From: Symbiodinium natans
Lineage: Eukaryota > Sar > Dinophyceae > Suessiales > Symbiodiniaceae
Direction of reading: 5' to 3'
NCBI GenBank assembly: GCA_905221605.1
Contig: CAJNDS010001087.1
Location: 1 to 35,414 of the forward strand
DNA length: 35,414 bases
Part shown: in pieces, positions 1 to 11,500 of the stretch
Numbering within the stretch: the first letter of the stretch is position 1
How the letters are laid out: each line of letters starts with the position of its first letter
Program-made: the position numbers and the translations under genes
The notes under the pieces: model-generated
Told to the model about the DNA's origin: nothing
The model's database searches: none
What the model saw: the letters and a program-made list of their open reading frames with translations, nothing else

Positions 1-1329
1 ACAGTGAAGGCTCCCGCGGAGTAGCGGAGTGCCGAAAAGTAGCGTTTTCCCTCCGCCTGCTAGCGGAGAAATTAATACCCGTTTTGAAAATATAGTACTA
101 TTGTAGCTCCGGAGGAGGCCCCCAGCCCCATTGTGTCAGGAGTGCGGGGTATGGGTGTAAGAACCCCAAGATGTTGGTGGGTCGAACTATCGGCCCGGCG
201 CAGTATCAAGAGTGCTAGTAATGGTAGCAAGAATCGCAGTCGTCATCTCCCAAAGTAACAGTGCCGGCTGTATTATCAATAGTAGTCATAGAAATTCAAT
301 GGTAATCGCTTCTAGCTAACAGTGAAGAGTTAAGAGTCGCTAGTAGTAGCCGTTCAGGCGATCAGTTAACATTCTGAGCTCTAGTGAACGCTTCATGGTT
401 CATAGTTGGCAGTCAATACTTCGCAGTGAATACTTTTAGCAAGCAGTCTCGACTGAATAGCTGCCAGACAGTAGTAATAGCATTTAATCACGAATAGCTT
501 CTGGGTCGCAGTCATCAGTTCAAAGTTCATAGATCGTTAATAGTCGGAGTCACCCGTCATCAGACAATGGTTAACGGTTGACAGTTTATGGTTGATGTTT
601 CATAAGTAGTAGTTATACTGCAGATCGCTTGCGATTGAGATGACAATTGTAGCTCCTCGCCCTTAGGTACATGAGGGATCTCGAATGTTGCCTTCGACTG
701 CTGCGATTCGCGTCGTTTTTTTGGCGAAAGCTTTGCAAACATTTCTTGTCCCACCCACCCTACTCAGTACGATAAGTTCCTGTGCTTCCATTGTCTGCGA
801 ATGCGGACCCGGGAGTATGGTCCGTCCTCGCATACAGCAAAAGAGAGTTGATCGGATTGTAGTCCATCAAGCCGGTGTTTTACAAGAAGAAGAAGAAGAT
901 CGACATTGTCCGATTAGACACATCGCAGACTTTGCCACCGCAGCCTGGAGGGCAGAGTGCTGGGGACGAGAACCCAAGCCCTAAACCCTGAAAAGAAACT
1001 TGGAAGCCCTGCGCCCAAATACCCCAAACCCAGACCCGAAACAGTGCAACCCCGAAATCGGATCTGTCAAACTCATGGGAGTCCCGATAGGCGGTCCCTA
1101 GAAGCTCCATGGTGCGTGGAGCATAGGGCCATGCAAAGTCCATGAATAACCCCATGGCCCATAGAATATGGGGTTTGCGCCAAAAGGCTCAAACGAGCCG
1201 TAGGAATCCGTAGGAACTGCGCCGTGTGGAAGTAGAGCCTGCTGTGCATGCAGGCTGTTGCTCGACCGCGTGTGGGACGTTCTGGACTTTCACGTGGCCA
1301 CCGGCACCCACCTTTGTCTCTCCCCTGGC
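1..1329. other. unassigned 5' stretch with AGT-rich degenerate sequence
   Basis: No coding region is recognisable. Between about 200 and 560 the sequence is full of short irregularly spaced AGT/CAGT/TAGT words, which looks like a decayed short-period tandem repeat. Around 970-1040 there is a short run of CCCTAAA/CCCTGAA-like words similar to those in the KS intron at 2101-2207. Short open frames here (for example 685-984) have no recognisable domain and are probably chance. Confidence 0.4.
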
Positions 1330-2858
1330 CCCTGGGTGGGCTGCGCGCTGCCCTGGCCCTAGTTGCCGTCGTGCGCCATGAGAGTTCGCAGATGCCGCTG
1401 TGGCTAGTGACGCTGGCGCGGTGCTTTGCGCAAACCGAGGGGGCACATGACGTCTCCACAGGGGCGCTGCTTCACCTTCGATTCCACTGCGAATGGGTAC
1501 CTCCGCGGCGAAGGGACCTCAGGCCAGACGGAAGATGCCAGAACTCAAACGAACTCACGCCATCTCGTGTTTTTCCCCAAACACACGAGCTCAGCTCTCT
1601 CAGCTCAGGCATGATCTTGAAGTACGGTGAGTACGACTCGAAAGGATGCATTTACAGGGCCTCGCAGGTAGGCCAAGATGGGCGCAGCGCCAGCTTAACT
1701 GCTCCGAATGGGCCAGCACAGGAGGAGATCATCGGCCGTGCCATCCGGGAAGCCCGCATGACGCCGCCCGAGTCGACGTGCTGGGAGTGCCATGGCACAG
1801 GAACCTCTCTTGGGGATCCGATCGAGATTGGGGCGGTCCGGAAGATCCAGCGAAAGGTGCCGCGTAGCGAGCCATTGATGATGTCGAGTAACAAGAGCAA
1901 CATTGGGCATCTGGAGGGTGGAGCGGCCATGGCCGCGATGGTGAAGTCGGTTCTGACTGTGCAGCAGGGGCAGTGCTTGGCATCCCTGCATGTTCGGCAG
2001 CTGAACCCCCATCTTGAGCACACAGTCTTCGATGCCTTCTTCGAAACTGAGCGCTCTTGCTTCGCTTTTGAACGCGGCCACTCGCAGATCTCCTCGTTCG
2101 GTGGGGCCCTGGACCCTAAACTCGGCCCTGAAACTCCCTAAACCCCTGCAATGTGACGTCCGACTGTAAGCCTCTTGAGCCACTAAGCCCTTCTCAGCCC
2201 TGTGGAGGCTTCGGAGGCACAAACGGTCACTGCATCTTCTGGGGCAAGTGCCGTGGCCCACAAGATGTTCAGGCAATGCTCCTAAGGCGCATCGCCAAGA
2301 TGTCTCCCGCAGAAATTCGGCCCGTGGGCAACAACCCAGATGACTGGGAGGCTGACTTGCCAGAGGCAAACCCCAAGCAGGGCGACGTCTACAGCCACCC
2401 GGCCTCTTATGATGTGTCAAGAGAGTCCGAAGCCATTCCAGGTCCGGGAAGTGCCGTCTACATATTCTGTGCTATATATATATATATGTATGTAGTATGA
2501 ACATATTTGTTTATGTGTGGCCAGGGCCTTTCGGCCCATTTCGTTTAGCACGCCTATCTACAGTATGTATGTATGTACGTATGTATGTATGTATTTACAT
2601 GATGTACATTCGAGGGGGCAAGCTTCCCCCAGCGAAGGGCCCATTTGTAGGTTTCATTCTGTTCCATTCCATTTTCTGAGGTTCGATTGAGTCTTACTGT
2701 AGTCCAGCATTGGTCCAGCATATTTCAACCCCATAAGTCCTTCATGTAAACCCTACGCGAATCGCGAACAATGGACGTCTCACGAAAATGTCAAAAACAA
2801 ACTTCCAACACTCTCGGGAAATCTCCATATACCCTGCTGCATACTGTAGGTCCATAGG

Positions 2859-2889
<31 letters not shown>

Positions 2890-3709
2890 GTACACATGAG
2901 CGCAGGCGATGCCCGCCTCTTAGCCCTCCCTTGAGGCATCATTCTCCGGCCTGAGGATCCCATGGACGAGCCGATCAAGTGGGTCAAGGCAGCGACCGAA
3001 TCCGAGTGTTTAAGAAGGAAGCGTTCGGTTTCGATGGTGCCGAGTGCCGAGGTCCGAGATGCCAACGAGCAACGGGCAGCTGAACAGCATCGATGCAAGT
3101 GCTCAGTAGCTACTGCGATCACATACATGTACCATTTCAGCAGGGTTGCAACCTGAAGTATCCAGTCACCCCTCAGCGTCCACAATGAACGAAGGCTATT
3201 GATCACCAATAGCCACTATAACATGGTCTCTACTTGGGGCCTTTGTCGCCACACCTGCGCTTCTCCACACCTGAACCAAGGAATCATTGTCGGACTTTTA
3301 CACAGTCACCGGCAGCTTCAACTCGTGGCAGCAGGACACTTTGGCACCCGGAGCTCCTGGGCACTTCACAATGGTCGTCTTCGTTCCCGCAGACGGTGCC
3401 CACACCTTTTGCTCACCTTTTTCATGTGCCCTTTATTGTTCTATATTGTTCTGCATTTTCATTCCTGTCCCTCCTTCTTTTACTTGCTCCTTCCCACGCT
3501 TTTTGTAGGCGTGCTGGAGTTCCGATTCTTGAAAAATGGCAGCGAGCAACTGGTCTTGGCACCAGAGAAGGACAAGTGCACGGAGAAGCTGGCCCGGGTA
3601 CTGGGGCCCCAGGAGCCTCACCCGTTTCGACACAGTAGTGCACACAGATAATCGGACCCTGTCGATTCCCCTGGTTGAGGAGGTTGAATTGATTGTCAGC
3701 TACCGTTAA
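1330..3709 (+). CDS. dinoflagellate single-domain polyketide ketosynthase (KS), 5' part broken
   Basis: KS domains catalyse decarboxylative Claisen condensation in polyketide or fatty-acid chain extension; dinoflagellates carry many stand-alone KS transcripts. Readable exons are about 1437-1522 (SPQGRCFTFDSTANGYLRGE), 1609-2100 and from 2208. Exon 1609-2100 holds the first catalytic His (ECHGTGTSLGDPIE) and the second (NKSNIGHLEGGAA). Exon 2208 onward begins GFGGTNGHC, the KS C-terminal signature, and continues with AKMSPAEIRPVG typical of the dinoflagellate family. Introns are 1523-1608 (GC-AG) and 2101-2207 (GT-AG). Further downstream DEPIKWVKAATE (about 2962), TVTGSFNSWQQ (about 3297-3395) and VLEFRFLKNGSEQLVLAPE (3509 on; intron 3396-3508, GT-AG) form the usual C-terminal glycogen-binding-like beta domain. 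Oddities: between 1340 and 1440 homology moves between frames with in-frame stops and no catalytic-Cys motif is readable. Near 3625 homology moves to another frame that closes at the TAA ending at 3709. It is either a decaying copy or contains assembly indels. Confidence 0.72.
1523..1608 (+). other. KS intron 1 (GC-AG)
   Basis: The reading frame GEGTSG before it joins MILKYGEYDSKG after it exactly as in dinoflagellate KS proteins. The donor is CAG|GCCAGA and the acceptor CTCAG|GC, so AGGC is repeated at both ends. Length is 86 bases. Confidence 0.8.
2101..2207 (+). other. KS intron 2 (GT-AG) with CCCTAAAC-like words
   Basis: Removal joins SSFG to FGGTNGH, the conserved KS C-terminal motif. 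This is one of the few GT donors in the window. The intron contains three CCCTAAAC/CCTGAAAC-type words resembling the minisatellite at 28875-29062. Confidence 0.75.
2468..2594. repeat. (AT)n and (GTAT)n microsatellites
   Basis: A short TA/AT run at about 2471-2487 is followed at 2561-2594 by a GTAT/GTATGTAC run. They lie between the KS core exon and its C-terminal exons, so probably within an intron. Confidence 0.8.
2858..2893. repeat. (TATA/TATG)n microsatellite
   Basis: Alternating TATATG and TATATA words, probably intronic within the KS locus. Confidence 0.75.
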
Positions 3710-4889
3710 TGTCTCTCTGAGTATGACCAGACTACGACGATTTTTGCATATGATTTCTCTTGCAATGGTTCTTCGTACGCATTATTGGTCTAACTACTCG
3801 GACGATTACTACCGCTACGAAATAGTCTTGCCGCCGGTTGACCTATAATGTGAAGATACCCATTGCGAAATCCAACGCTCGTGGCTGTTGCATACAAGAT
3901 AACGCCTGCTCTGTCCGCTGTGTTTCCACACTGTTTGGACAAGCCTGTACAGCAGCTAGGTACAATGTATGCTTCTCGACCGGTCAACGTGTTTTGTTTT
4001 CGCGGTATTCGCTGGGAGGCCGTCCCTCAGCCACAGCTGACGAAAAAGCAAACAAACGCCTCCAATGTGGTTGGTTTGTGTGTGTGTGTGTGCGCGTGTG
4101 CACGCTTGTGTTGTTTAAAGTTAATTAATATTTTTTGCTTAGCACTGGCTAAGAAATGCAAGCAATACACAGTGGAACACGCAACCTGCCACGGCTTTGG
4201 AACAAGCAACGGCTAGGAAACAAACCTGCTTCCGCCGGTGCACGCACACACACACACACCACTTAAGTAAGACCGTCGTTTCTCCTGTTCGAACTGGGCT
4301 CCATGCTCGGGAAAGGCTCAGGCGCAGCGTCTTTTCTCCAGAACTCGAAAAGTTCAAATATAAGTGTAGATATAAACATAATCATAAATATCAGCAAATA
4401 TCGAAATCAATACGTAAATAGATAAGAATGTATGTATATATCATTGATACTGATATCAATCCAAATGTGAAAGCTAGGACTATCGGCATTGGCATCCCGC
4501 AGTCACTGGTCATAGTGTCCGCTACCCTAAACCTGCCTAACTGGCTACGAGGTCGTCTGGCACTTGAAGAGTTCAGATAGTCCGAGGTGGCAAGCTGGCT
4601 CCAGAAATTCAGGCATTCTACTGATTCTACCAGCTGCAAGACTGGGAGAACAATGAAAAGTAAGCAGCTCGAAGTAGCCAAAGCAGGCATTGTTGGCTGC
4701 GCCGCTTGACTGTGTGATCGTGCCTGAAATTTGCGAGACAGTGAGACTGCGCTGCAACATACTAGTACCTGCAACAGTGGGAAGGGGTACCTCTCTGCGA
4801 TGACACAACGACCCATGAAAAGAAATAAACGACAGTTGCTAAGGGTCTATTTGTTTGAGTAAGATTTCTTGTGAGGAGGGCCTGCAGAC

Positions 4890-5627
4890 GTGCTGGAGTC
4901 TGAGGGCGGCGCCGAACTCCTGCATGCGCCTGGAGTTGCTTTGCCTCAGACATGCCTACTGCGTTTCTTGGATGCCTGCGTAGATAGAGATAGAGAACAT
5001 AGACATAGCTTCCGAAGCACGCGAGAAAAAGCAAGACGAAAAAAGGGGAACCTGCAAAACTTCCCAACCTCGCGATGTTGCAGCTTCATGGCTGCTCTGT
5101 CACATGGCAGCTTCGTGCTGCGCCTTTCCACAAGCTGCCAATCTGCTTTGAAGGCCTTCGCATGTTCCGCTCTACTTCGCCGTGATAAATGGGCCTCCTG
5201 TCTACATGATGCCATGGAGCATGCAGGGATCTCTGCATTGGCTTACAGCATCCACTTCCCCAGGATCTCTGTCTTGGGCCTCTTCGTCCTCTCGTGCAGC
5301 ATTCTCGGCGGTCAGACGAGAAGCCTACACAATTCACAAGTCTATGAAGAGTTCCAAATTCGGATCGATCGAGGCATCTGGCTTGTGCCGCTTACCCGCA
5401 TCTTCGTCAAAGTCGTGCCTGGGCCCCGAGGGATCTCGAAGGAACCTGTGCTGCTGTTTCAAAATATTCATAGCATCGCCCGCCATTCCCGAGCATCCCC
5501 AAGCATCGCTAAGTCCCTTCAAAAATGTAAGGACTGGCAAGGACAGAGCCGCATGACACAAGATGCGCGGAGACGCGCGGAGTTTCAGAGGAGCCTCTCG
5601 GCAATGTCTCGGCATGCGGACTCTTGA
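4890..5627 (+). CDS. anonymous 245-codon open frame
   Basis: This is the longest open frame in the 3.7-8.5 kb gap, on the same strand as all recognised genes. The translation includes a basic stretch near residues 45-55 (STREKARRKKGN) and a hydrophobic patch near residues 125-140 (SVLGLFVLSCSILGG). I recognise no domain. Given that nearly every real gene here is cut into small exons, an uninterrupted frame of this length without homology may be chance. Confidence 0.15.
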   Translation: MLESEGGAELLHAPGVALPQTCLLRFLDACVDRDREHRHSFRSTREKARRKKGNLQNFPTSRCCSFMAALSHGSFVLRLSTSCQSALKAFACSALLRRDKWASCLHDAMEHAGISALAYSIHFPRISVLGLFVLSCSILGGQTRSLHNSQVYEEFQIRIDRGIWLVPLTRIFVKVVPGPRGISKEPVLLFQNIHSIARHSRASPSIAKSLQKCKDWQGQSRMTQDARRRAEFQRSLSAMSRHADS

Positions 5628-7284
5628 GTCATTTCTGGACAGACTCCAAGGACCCAGTGAACAGTCGAGTGTTCAATGAATGTAAGGTTTGAAGGCTGCG
5701 TCATGGTGTGTCATGCCCGCGTGGGCAACTAAGGCAAAGAAACAACGATCCGGGCCTGGCCCGGCCATGGCCATGCGAAAGGCCATCATAGTAGCCATAG
5801 TATCTGCCATACACATGGCCATCACGGGGCTCGCCCTGCTCGCACCATGAGCAGCGCACAACAGCGAACCGTAAATTTTAAAATTTGACTTTAAAGTTGT
5901 GTCTGTGACTCCATATGGGAGACGCTTGTCCAGAAGCCAAAACAAGGACCGGAGATTCAAGTCAATTTGAGATGTCGAGGGCTGCGCTTTGTGTTTAGGA
6001 GGGTCATTTGTGGGCAGCACAGGTCAAGAAGGGAAAGCTTGCGGCATGCCTTCACACAACATGTCTTTGCAGAGCATTCAGCAGGTCGTGTTTAACCATC
6101 CCGGCACCAAGCGGCTCTCTGCGCTTCCACAAAGGTGACGTACCAACGCATGCCGTGCACACCGTGCTACAACCATCCGACATGTTGCTGTCAGAATGTC
6201 CGCGAGGCATCAGACGTAGTGAGCTGCTTCTGAATCACAACGAAATTCTGAACAGGGCGCCAGGTTGTCAAAGACATCGTTCTTCGAGTGCGATGTTCCA
6301 AGTATGGAGGTGCGTGGAGGCCTTCGCATGCCTGACCAGATCCCCGGGTTTTAAAATTACGAAATGACGAAGCGGGATGTTGGTAGTCCTCGCACCGGCC
6401 TGACACGGTGACTTCAAAAGAGTCGCCCGCCGGCATCTCATGGAGCGTCATACCGACGGTCACGTGAACAAACGTAGCAGACACACTAGCATCATCGAGC
6501 TGTTTGTCCTTGAAGCTGCGGCTGCGTGCTTCGATGCAGTCAGGTGATGTCAATGTCTTGCATCAGGCTGTTGTGTTCAGGATGCAGGCACGAATGCCCT
6601 CACCCAGGCGCACGAGAAATCACGAGAAACAGAGGTTGAGCTCTTTTGTCAAGTGGCAAGCAAATCTAAGCAAATGGCAATCCTTCACTTGGGGTGAGGA
6701 GATGGAATGAGGGCACCTCGGTCTCCTCAAGCTCACTGCAAGCCGCAACTTACTGCACAGCAATTGACGGGCAACCAAGAAGAATCAATAGAACAAGAAG
6801 ACGAAGAAGGAGCAGCGGCATGAATAGTTGTCCGGAAACAGGCTCGTGACCGCCAGACTGCAGCCGCACAGCAGCTGTAAGATCTGGGAAGGTGAGGAGC
6901 GAAACTGAAACTCAGCCATGGATGCCATGGTCTGAGGGTCGGGAGAGCATCACGACAAGCTCCGAGGCCACACGACGCGGGGCCCGTGTCCAGAAAAGAT
7001 GGTCATTATGCTACTGAAGTTGTCTGAATTGTATGCAACTCGCTTGGGAACTCTGGACTACGTCGTGTTTTTTTCGATCCAACGGTCATCGACGTCCCGC
7101 CGTGCGCCGGTCTCCAATCTGCCGAAACGCCTCGCTCATTTTCTGCGACGACCACTCTAGTCCACTTTGAACCATTCTACCCTTCGAGCATGCATGAGCA
7201 TGCATCCTCTCTTGAAGTACCCTTTTTCGGGCTGTCGCGGCATGTTCACCCTTTCTGCAATCAGTATATTGGAACCGCATGCTA

Positions 7285-7545
7285 GTGGTGGTGGTGCCTG
7301 ATGGCGGTGGTGGGCGGTGGTGGTGAAGGCCGTGGTGGTGGTGCCTGGTGGCGGTGGTGGTGGTACTTGGTGGTACTTGGTGGTACTTGGTGGTGGTGGT
7401 GGTGGTGGTGGCGGTGGTGGTGGTGGTGGCACCTGGTGGGGTGTGAGTGCGTGGGATGTGGATGGGTGGGATGTGGGTGGGTGGGTGTGGGTGGGTGTGG
7501 GTGGGTGGGGTGAGGGTCGGTGGGATGCGGGTGGGCTAGATGTGC
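7285..7545. repeat. GGT/TGG triplet-rich tract
   Basis: Imperfect (TGG)n with interspersed TGGTACT units (three near 7363-7391), a pure stretch around 7388-7430, then GTGGGTGG variants to about 7545. Its complement is a long polyproline frame. It is best read as a microsatellite/minisatellite, potentially G-quadruplex forming. Confidence 0.9.
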
Positions 7546-8580
7546 GTTCGACTACGTGACTACGCGCAACTTCATGCGCAATGCTCCGATTGAACCGTGC
7601 GAAAAAACCACTCTTTTCCGCTCGCGCACCGATGTTTCGTTTATATTGCGTTGTATTATTTGCGTTATACGTGACAGGTTCCTGCATTCGGGTTCGTGGC
7701 TCCTATCAGATTTTTTGCATCCAATTGCTTTTCTCAGAACGATGGCATGCGTTGTGACATCGTTGTTCGACTCTGGAGCTCTGAACAAAGACCCCCCATA
7801 TCCCCAATGGATGTTTCATGCCGCCCTCGATGTGTTCAAGCGTGTTGGGGACCTCCGAGCTATGGAGATTCACGCGTGATGGTGCGTGAGCCCTGCTCGG
7901 TATGGTCTAGCACTTAGATGCTCACCAGTGCACTGCTATATACTCGTACGGCATAGTAGCTTGCAGACATGAACGGACCGTGTTCAGGTGATCCAGTTCC
8001 ACCATGTCGTGGAATAAGGGATGGAACCGAACTGCTGTGCAGGCCAGTCGGCTGCTTTCAGCAATCTAGGCAACCCGACTGTATCAGTTTGATGCTGTAT
8101 TGGATGTAAGTCACCAAGTAGGTGCGTTGGCTGGTGCAAGGGCAAATCCGCACGTCGTAAGTTGATGCAATGTGATGTATATAAGTGGGCGTCGCAGGCG
8201 CCAGTGGGCTCCAGCCCCTTCGCTCCAGCCGGGACTGTGGCAGCAGGTCCGGCGGGGCCCAATGCAGGGAGCCACAGCATTTGCATGAACCATCAGCTTC
8301 AGGCAATATATGTGCATGAATGTATAATATGATGTGATGTGATGTATCCTGAGGTGTCCGATGACGTGACCGGGCCCATGTTAGGAAAGGCCACCAGTGC
8401 TGTGCAGGGCTACCTGTTGGTGAAAGCATGTGCAGCACATGGAAGCACTGCCAGGGCTCAGAGCTGCGAAAGTTGTACTACATGCCGGGCCCTGCAGAAC
8501 ATCACTCATGACGAGGTGTGAGCGGAGGCAGTTGGGGGCAAAACAGTCGAAAGTTGTTGTTGCTAAGGCCGCACAACATG

Positions 8581-11500
8581 GGGCACAGCGATGGCGTGAA
8601 TTGTATGCTTATGGCAGATGGCAAAATTTACACTGGTGGGCGTGATGAATATCTGTTCGCCGTGGCCTCATGCGCTACTGGTATGTTACGATCGTTCCCT
8701 GCAAATTGACGCTTTTATTCCAAGTCAGCACCAGAGGTCTGGAGAGCCGAGCGCACGGCCAATGGAGAATTTGAGCTCATGCAGGATTGCCCTCCGATTC
8801 ACTTGGGTGCCTGGCTGCACGTTCGAGATTGACTGATGCCAACCTGAACAATCAAACTTGACAGTCCTCATGCTGGTGCGGTTGTCCTGACGGGAGGGAG
8901 TAGCTGAGTAGCTGAGTAGCTGAATGAATCTCAACCATGTGTAGGGACACGTCCGGAGGTTAAAATGTCTCGCACAATGTTGAGGTGCCAGCATTACGGC
9001 CATTTTCTACGAGGCCTCCGCAAAGTGGCTGCTCTGTGGCCTTTGGAGTCGCGTCCTCAGAGTTTTAGCATTGTATCTTCTCATCAGCATAGGCCGCACT
9101 TGCTGCATTTTAGAGGGGCCTTGGGGGAGAAATTGGGTCCTGCTGCAGATGGAGATATCCGGGCCTTCTGCCTGCGTCCCAGTAAAAAAGACTTTCCTGG
9201 GTTCTGGTGATTGAAATCCTCTTCGGGTCTGCGAAGATGGTCGAGGGAACCCATGTGGAGGTCAGATATGTCGCGATTGATGTATCTACGCTTTTTCTTT
9301 TTAGCGCGACTTTTGGTCTTTGTTGATTTCAGTCCTCTCTCATCCCTCTCTGTCTGCCTCTCCTTGTCGCTTTGCCTCTCACGCACTTGTTGACCTTCAA
9401 TGGTTTCCTTCTTTTCTTCTCACAAGCCCCTTCTATCTTTTAGTCTTTGGTTGAGGCAAGGAGCCGATGCGGGAGGAGCGGCTGGCGGGCCACCGCCGCT
9501 CAGTGACCTGCCTCCAGGCACGAACATCTTGACAGGTGTCAGATGGATCATGACAGAATCTTCTCCATTCGCTTATTCGTGTAGCAATCTGTATCATCTC
9601 ATATCCCGCAGCAAGAATCGGCTCCATGCGTCTCCAGGCTCCGGCACAAGCAAAGCTCACGGCATGAAACGGTATATCACCACGTTCGATCATGCACATC
9701 CTTTTTGCGCTTTTTTCTGCTTTTTCGGAGGTGCACTCCTCAGTGCTTATCTCGGGGTCCAACGAGGGCCAAGTGCGGCTCTGGACCTTCAATGGCCAGA
9801 CCTTCCAAGGCCACCTGATTTGTGCTCGAGAAAAGGGTGCCCTGAAATCTCCCCAGGTCGAGCTGCGCTTGCTTTGCCTCTCTGCAATCATTCATAATGC
9901 AAAGCCATGTAAAACGCAAGGCCATGGTCAGCCCCTGCTGTGCCCTCAGAGTCTGCTGCAGAGATCCGAAGCTGTCCAAGATGTCGCGTTTGTGTAGGCA
10001 CACATCACAATGCCACAAGACGTAGAGCCAGCAAGTAGCCAGCAGTCAGATGCACCCCTCAATCGTCAGTTGTCGCATGGTGGACCGAGGACGAACCCTA
10101 GCGGCCCTGTGACCTGCCTGCGGGTGCTCGGTGAAGCACTCTGGGCCCGGCACAGAGAGAATCATGAGCACAGCAATGCGCATTGCTGAAGTACTGCTGA
10201 GCAAAACCTTTCTTCGACAACTTCGTGGCTATGCGTTGATTGATGTTGATTGGTGTTTGTTTGTCATTTTTGGAAATTGCCGCCGCCAGTCAAAAACATA
10301 CTGTGCGGTTCCTGCAGTTCGGTCGTACTTCCTCTCCTTACTGTACGTGCCACGTTATGTTTGCCCCCGCCGACGCCAAAATGCATCCCAGGTGGGGGGC
10401 TACGAGGGCATCTCCTGCTTTGACTTGGGGACTTTGCAAGCACGAGGACACAACATGACGCAACCTTTCCCGCTCACTTCTTGATGGGAGTTTGGCATGC
10501 AGGTTGTGGTATTCGTTGGCAACGGCCGGTGAGAACATGTGAGAACATGTGAGAACCCGCAGGAACGATTTCCTCTCAACATCACGTGACGGGATTGCTC
10601 GGCGCTTAAGACGCCTTCATGTCGCGTGTGTGCCACGCTGTGCCACTTCTCCGAGGCTGGAGTGCCAAGGCTTCATGATCGCGACCTTCCGCAATGGCGA
10701 GGTGAGCATCTACGAAGCCTCAGGCACCCCATCAGACTGGACAGAGCGAAGACAGCTCCAGAACTGGCGCCAAGCTCGAAAGCACTGACGAGAGGCTCCC
10801 AGGTCTTCCGGCGGCACGCTATGGGCGAGCACGCGTCCAACACCGCCGCACCCAGTCCCAGTCAGATGAGAACATCGAGTCACCTCAGAGTAACATACGT
10901 CATGCAGAGCATGTGCTGGAGCTTTCGATGAGTCGTAAGCATGGTCGTCAGGTGGAGCTCATGCTGCACCCCGCGACTCAGAAGTCGTGGCCCAAAAAAG
11001 AGTTTGCGGAGTGGACGCCCTTTGCTTGTCCATCTCATGGGAGGCCACTTCTGCTGTGCGGGCAAGTGCAGGGCTACGCCCTTCAGCCGCATTTGCACAG
11101 CGCCTTCTGTTCCAATGTATGCGTCCGCCTCCTTCCAGGTGACTGCGTACGACCTACCAGAGTTCCGTCCTCGGGGCAGCTTTTGCTGCAAAGACCGCAG
11201 TGATGTGAAGGCGAGGTGGGGTGGTGGGGTAGGGAAGCGGCTAACACAGGTCACTCTTCCATTGAGACCGCCGCAAAATCCATTGTTTCTTTGCCCCGCT
11301 TGCCACGCTTGCTTCTCCTCAAGAGCTAGTTTCTTCTCTCGAATCGAGGTTGTTTTGCGTGGCTTCCCACAACCTTCCTTGCCCCCCACTCTTGTCACCC
11401 TGACCCTGCCTTCTCCTCCACTCGCACGTCGCCCGGCTTCGTACGAGTCTGCCTCTTATAGGTTACTAGGCTGATTGTAAGGCAGACTCGTCCTCTCTTG

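Larger units (their letters stand above)
3710..8560. other. long stretch without a recognised gene
   Basis: I find no known domain on either strand. It holds a GT microsatellite at about 4075-4100, a CA run at about 4243-4258 and AT-rich sequence at 4360-4470. The longest + strand open frame (4890-5627, 245 codons) has no recognisable motif and unremarkable low-complexity content. Open frames at 6008-6367 and 7696-7917 are equally anonymous. The stretch may be intergenic, intronic, or carry fast-evolving genes with very small exons. Confidence 0.4.

Noticed and set aside
7157-7687. 176-codon - strand frame with long polyproline
   Set aside because: The proline run is the complement of the GGT microsatellite; the flanks have no homology and all recognised genes are on the + strand.
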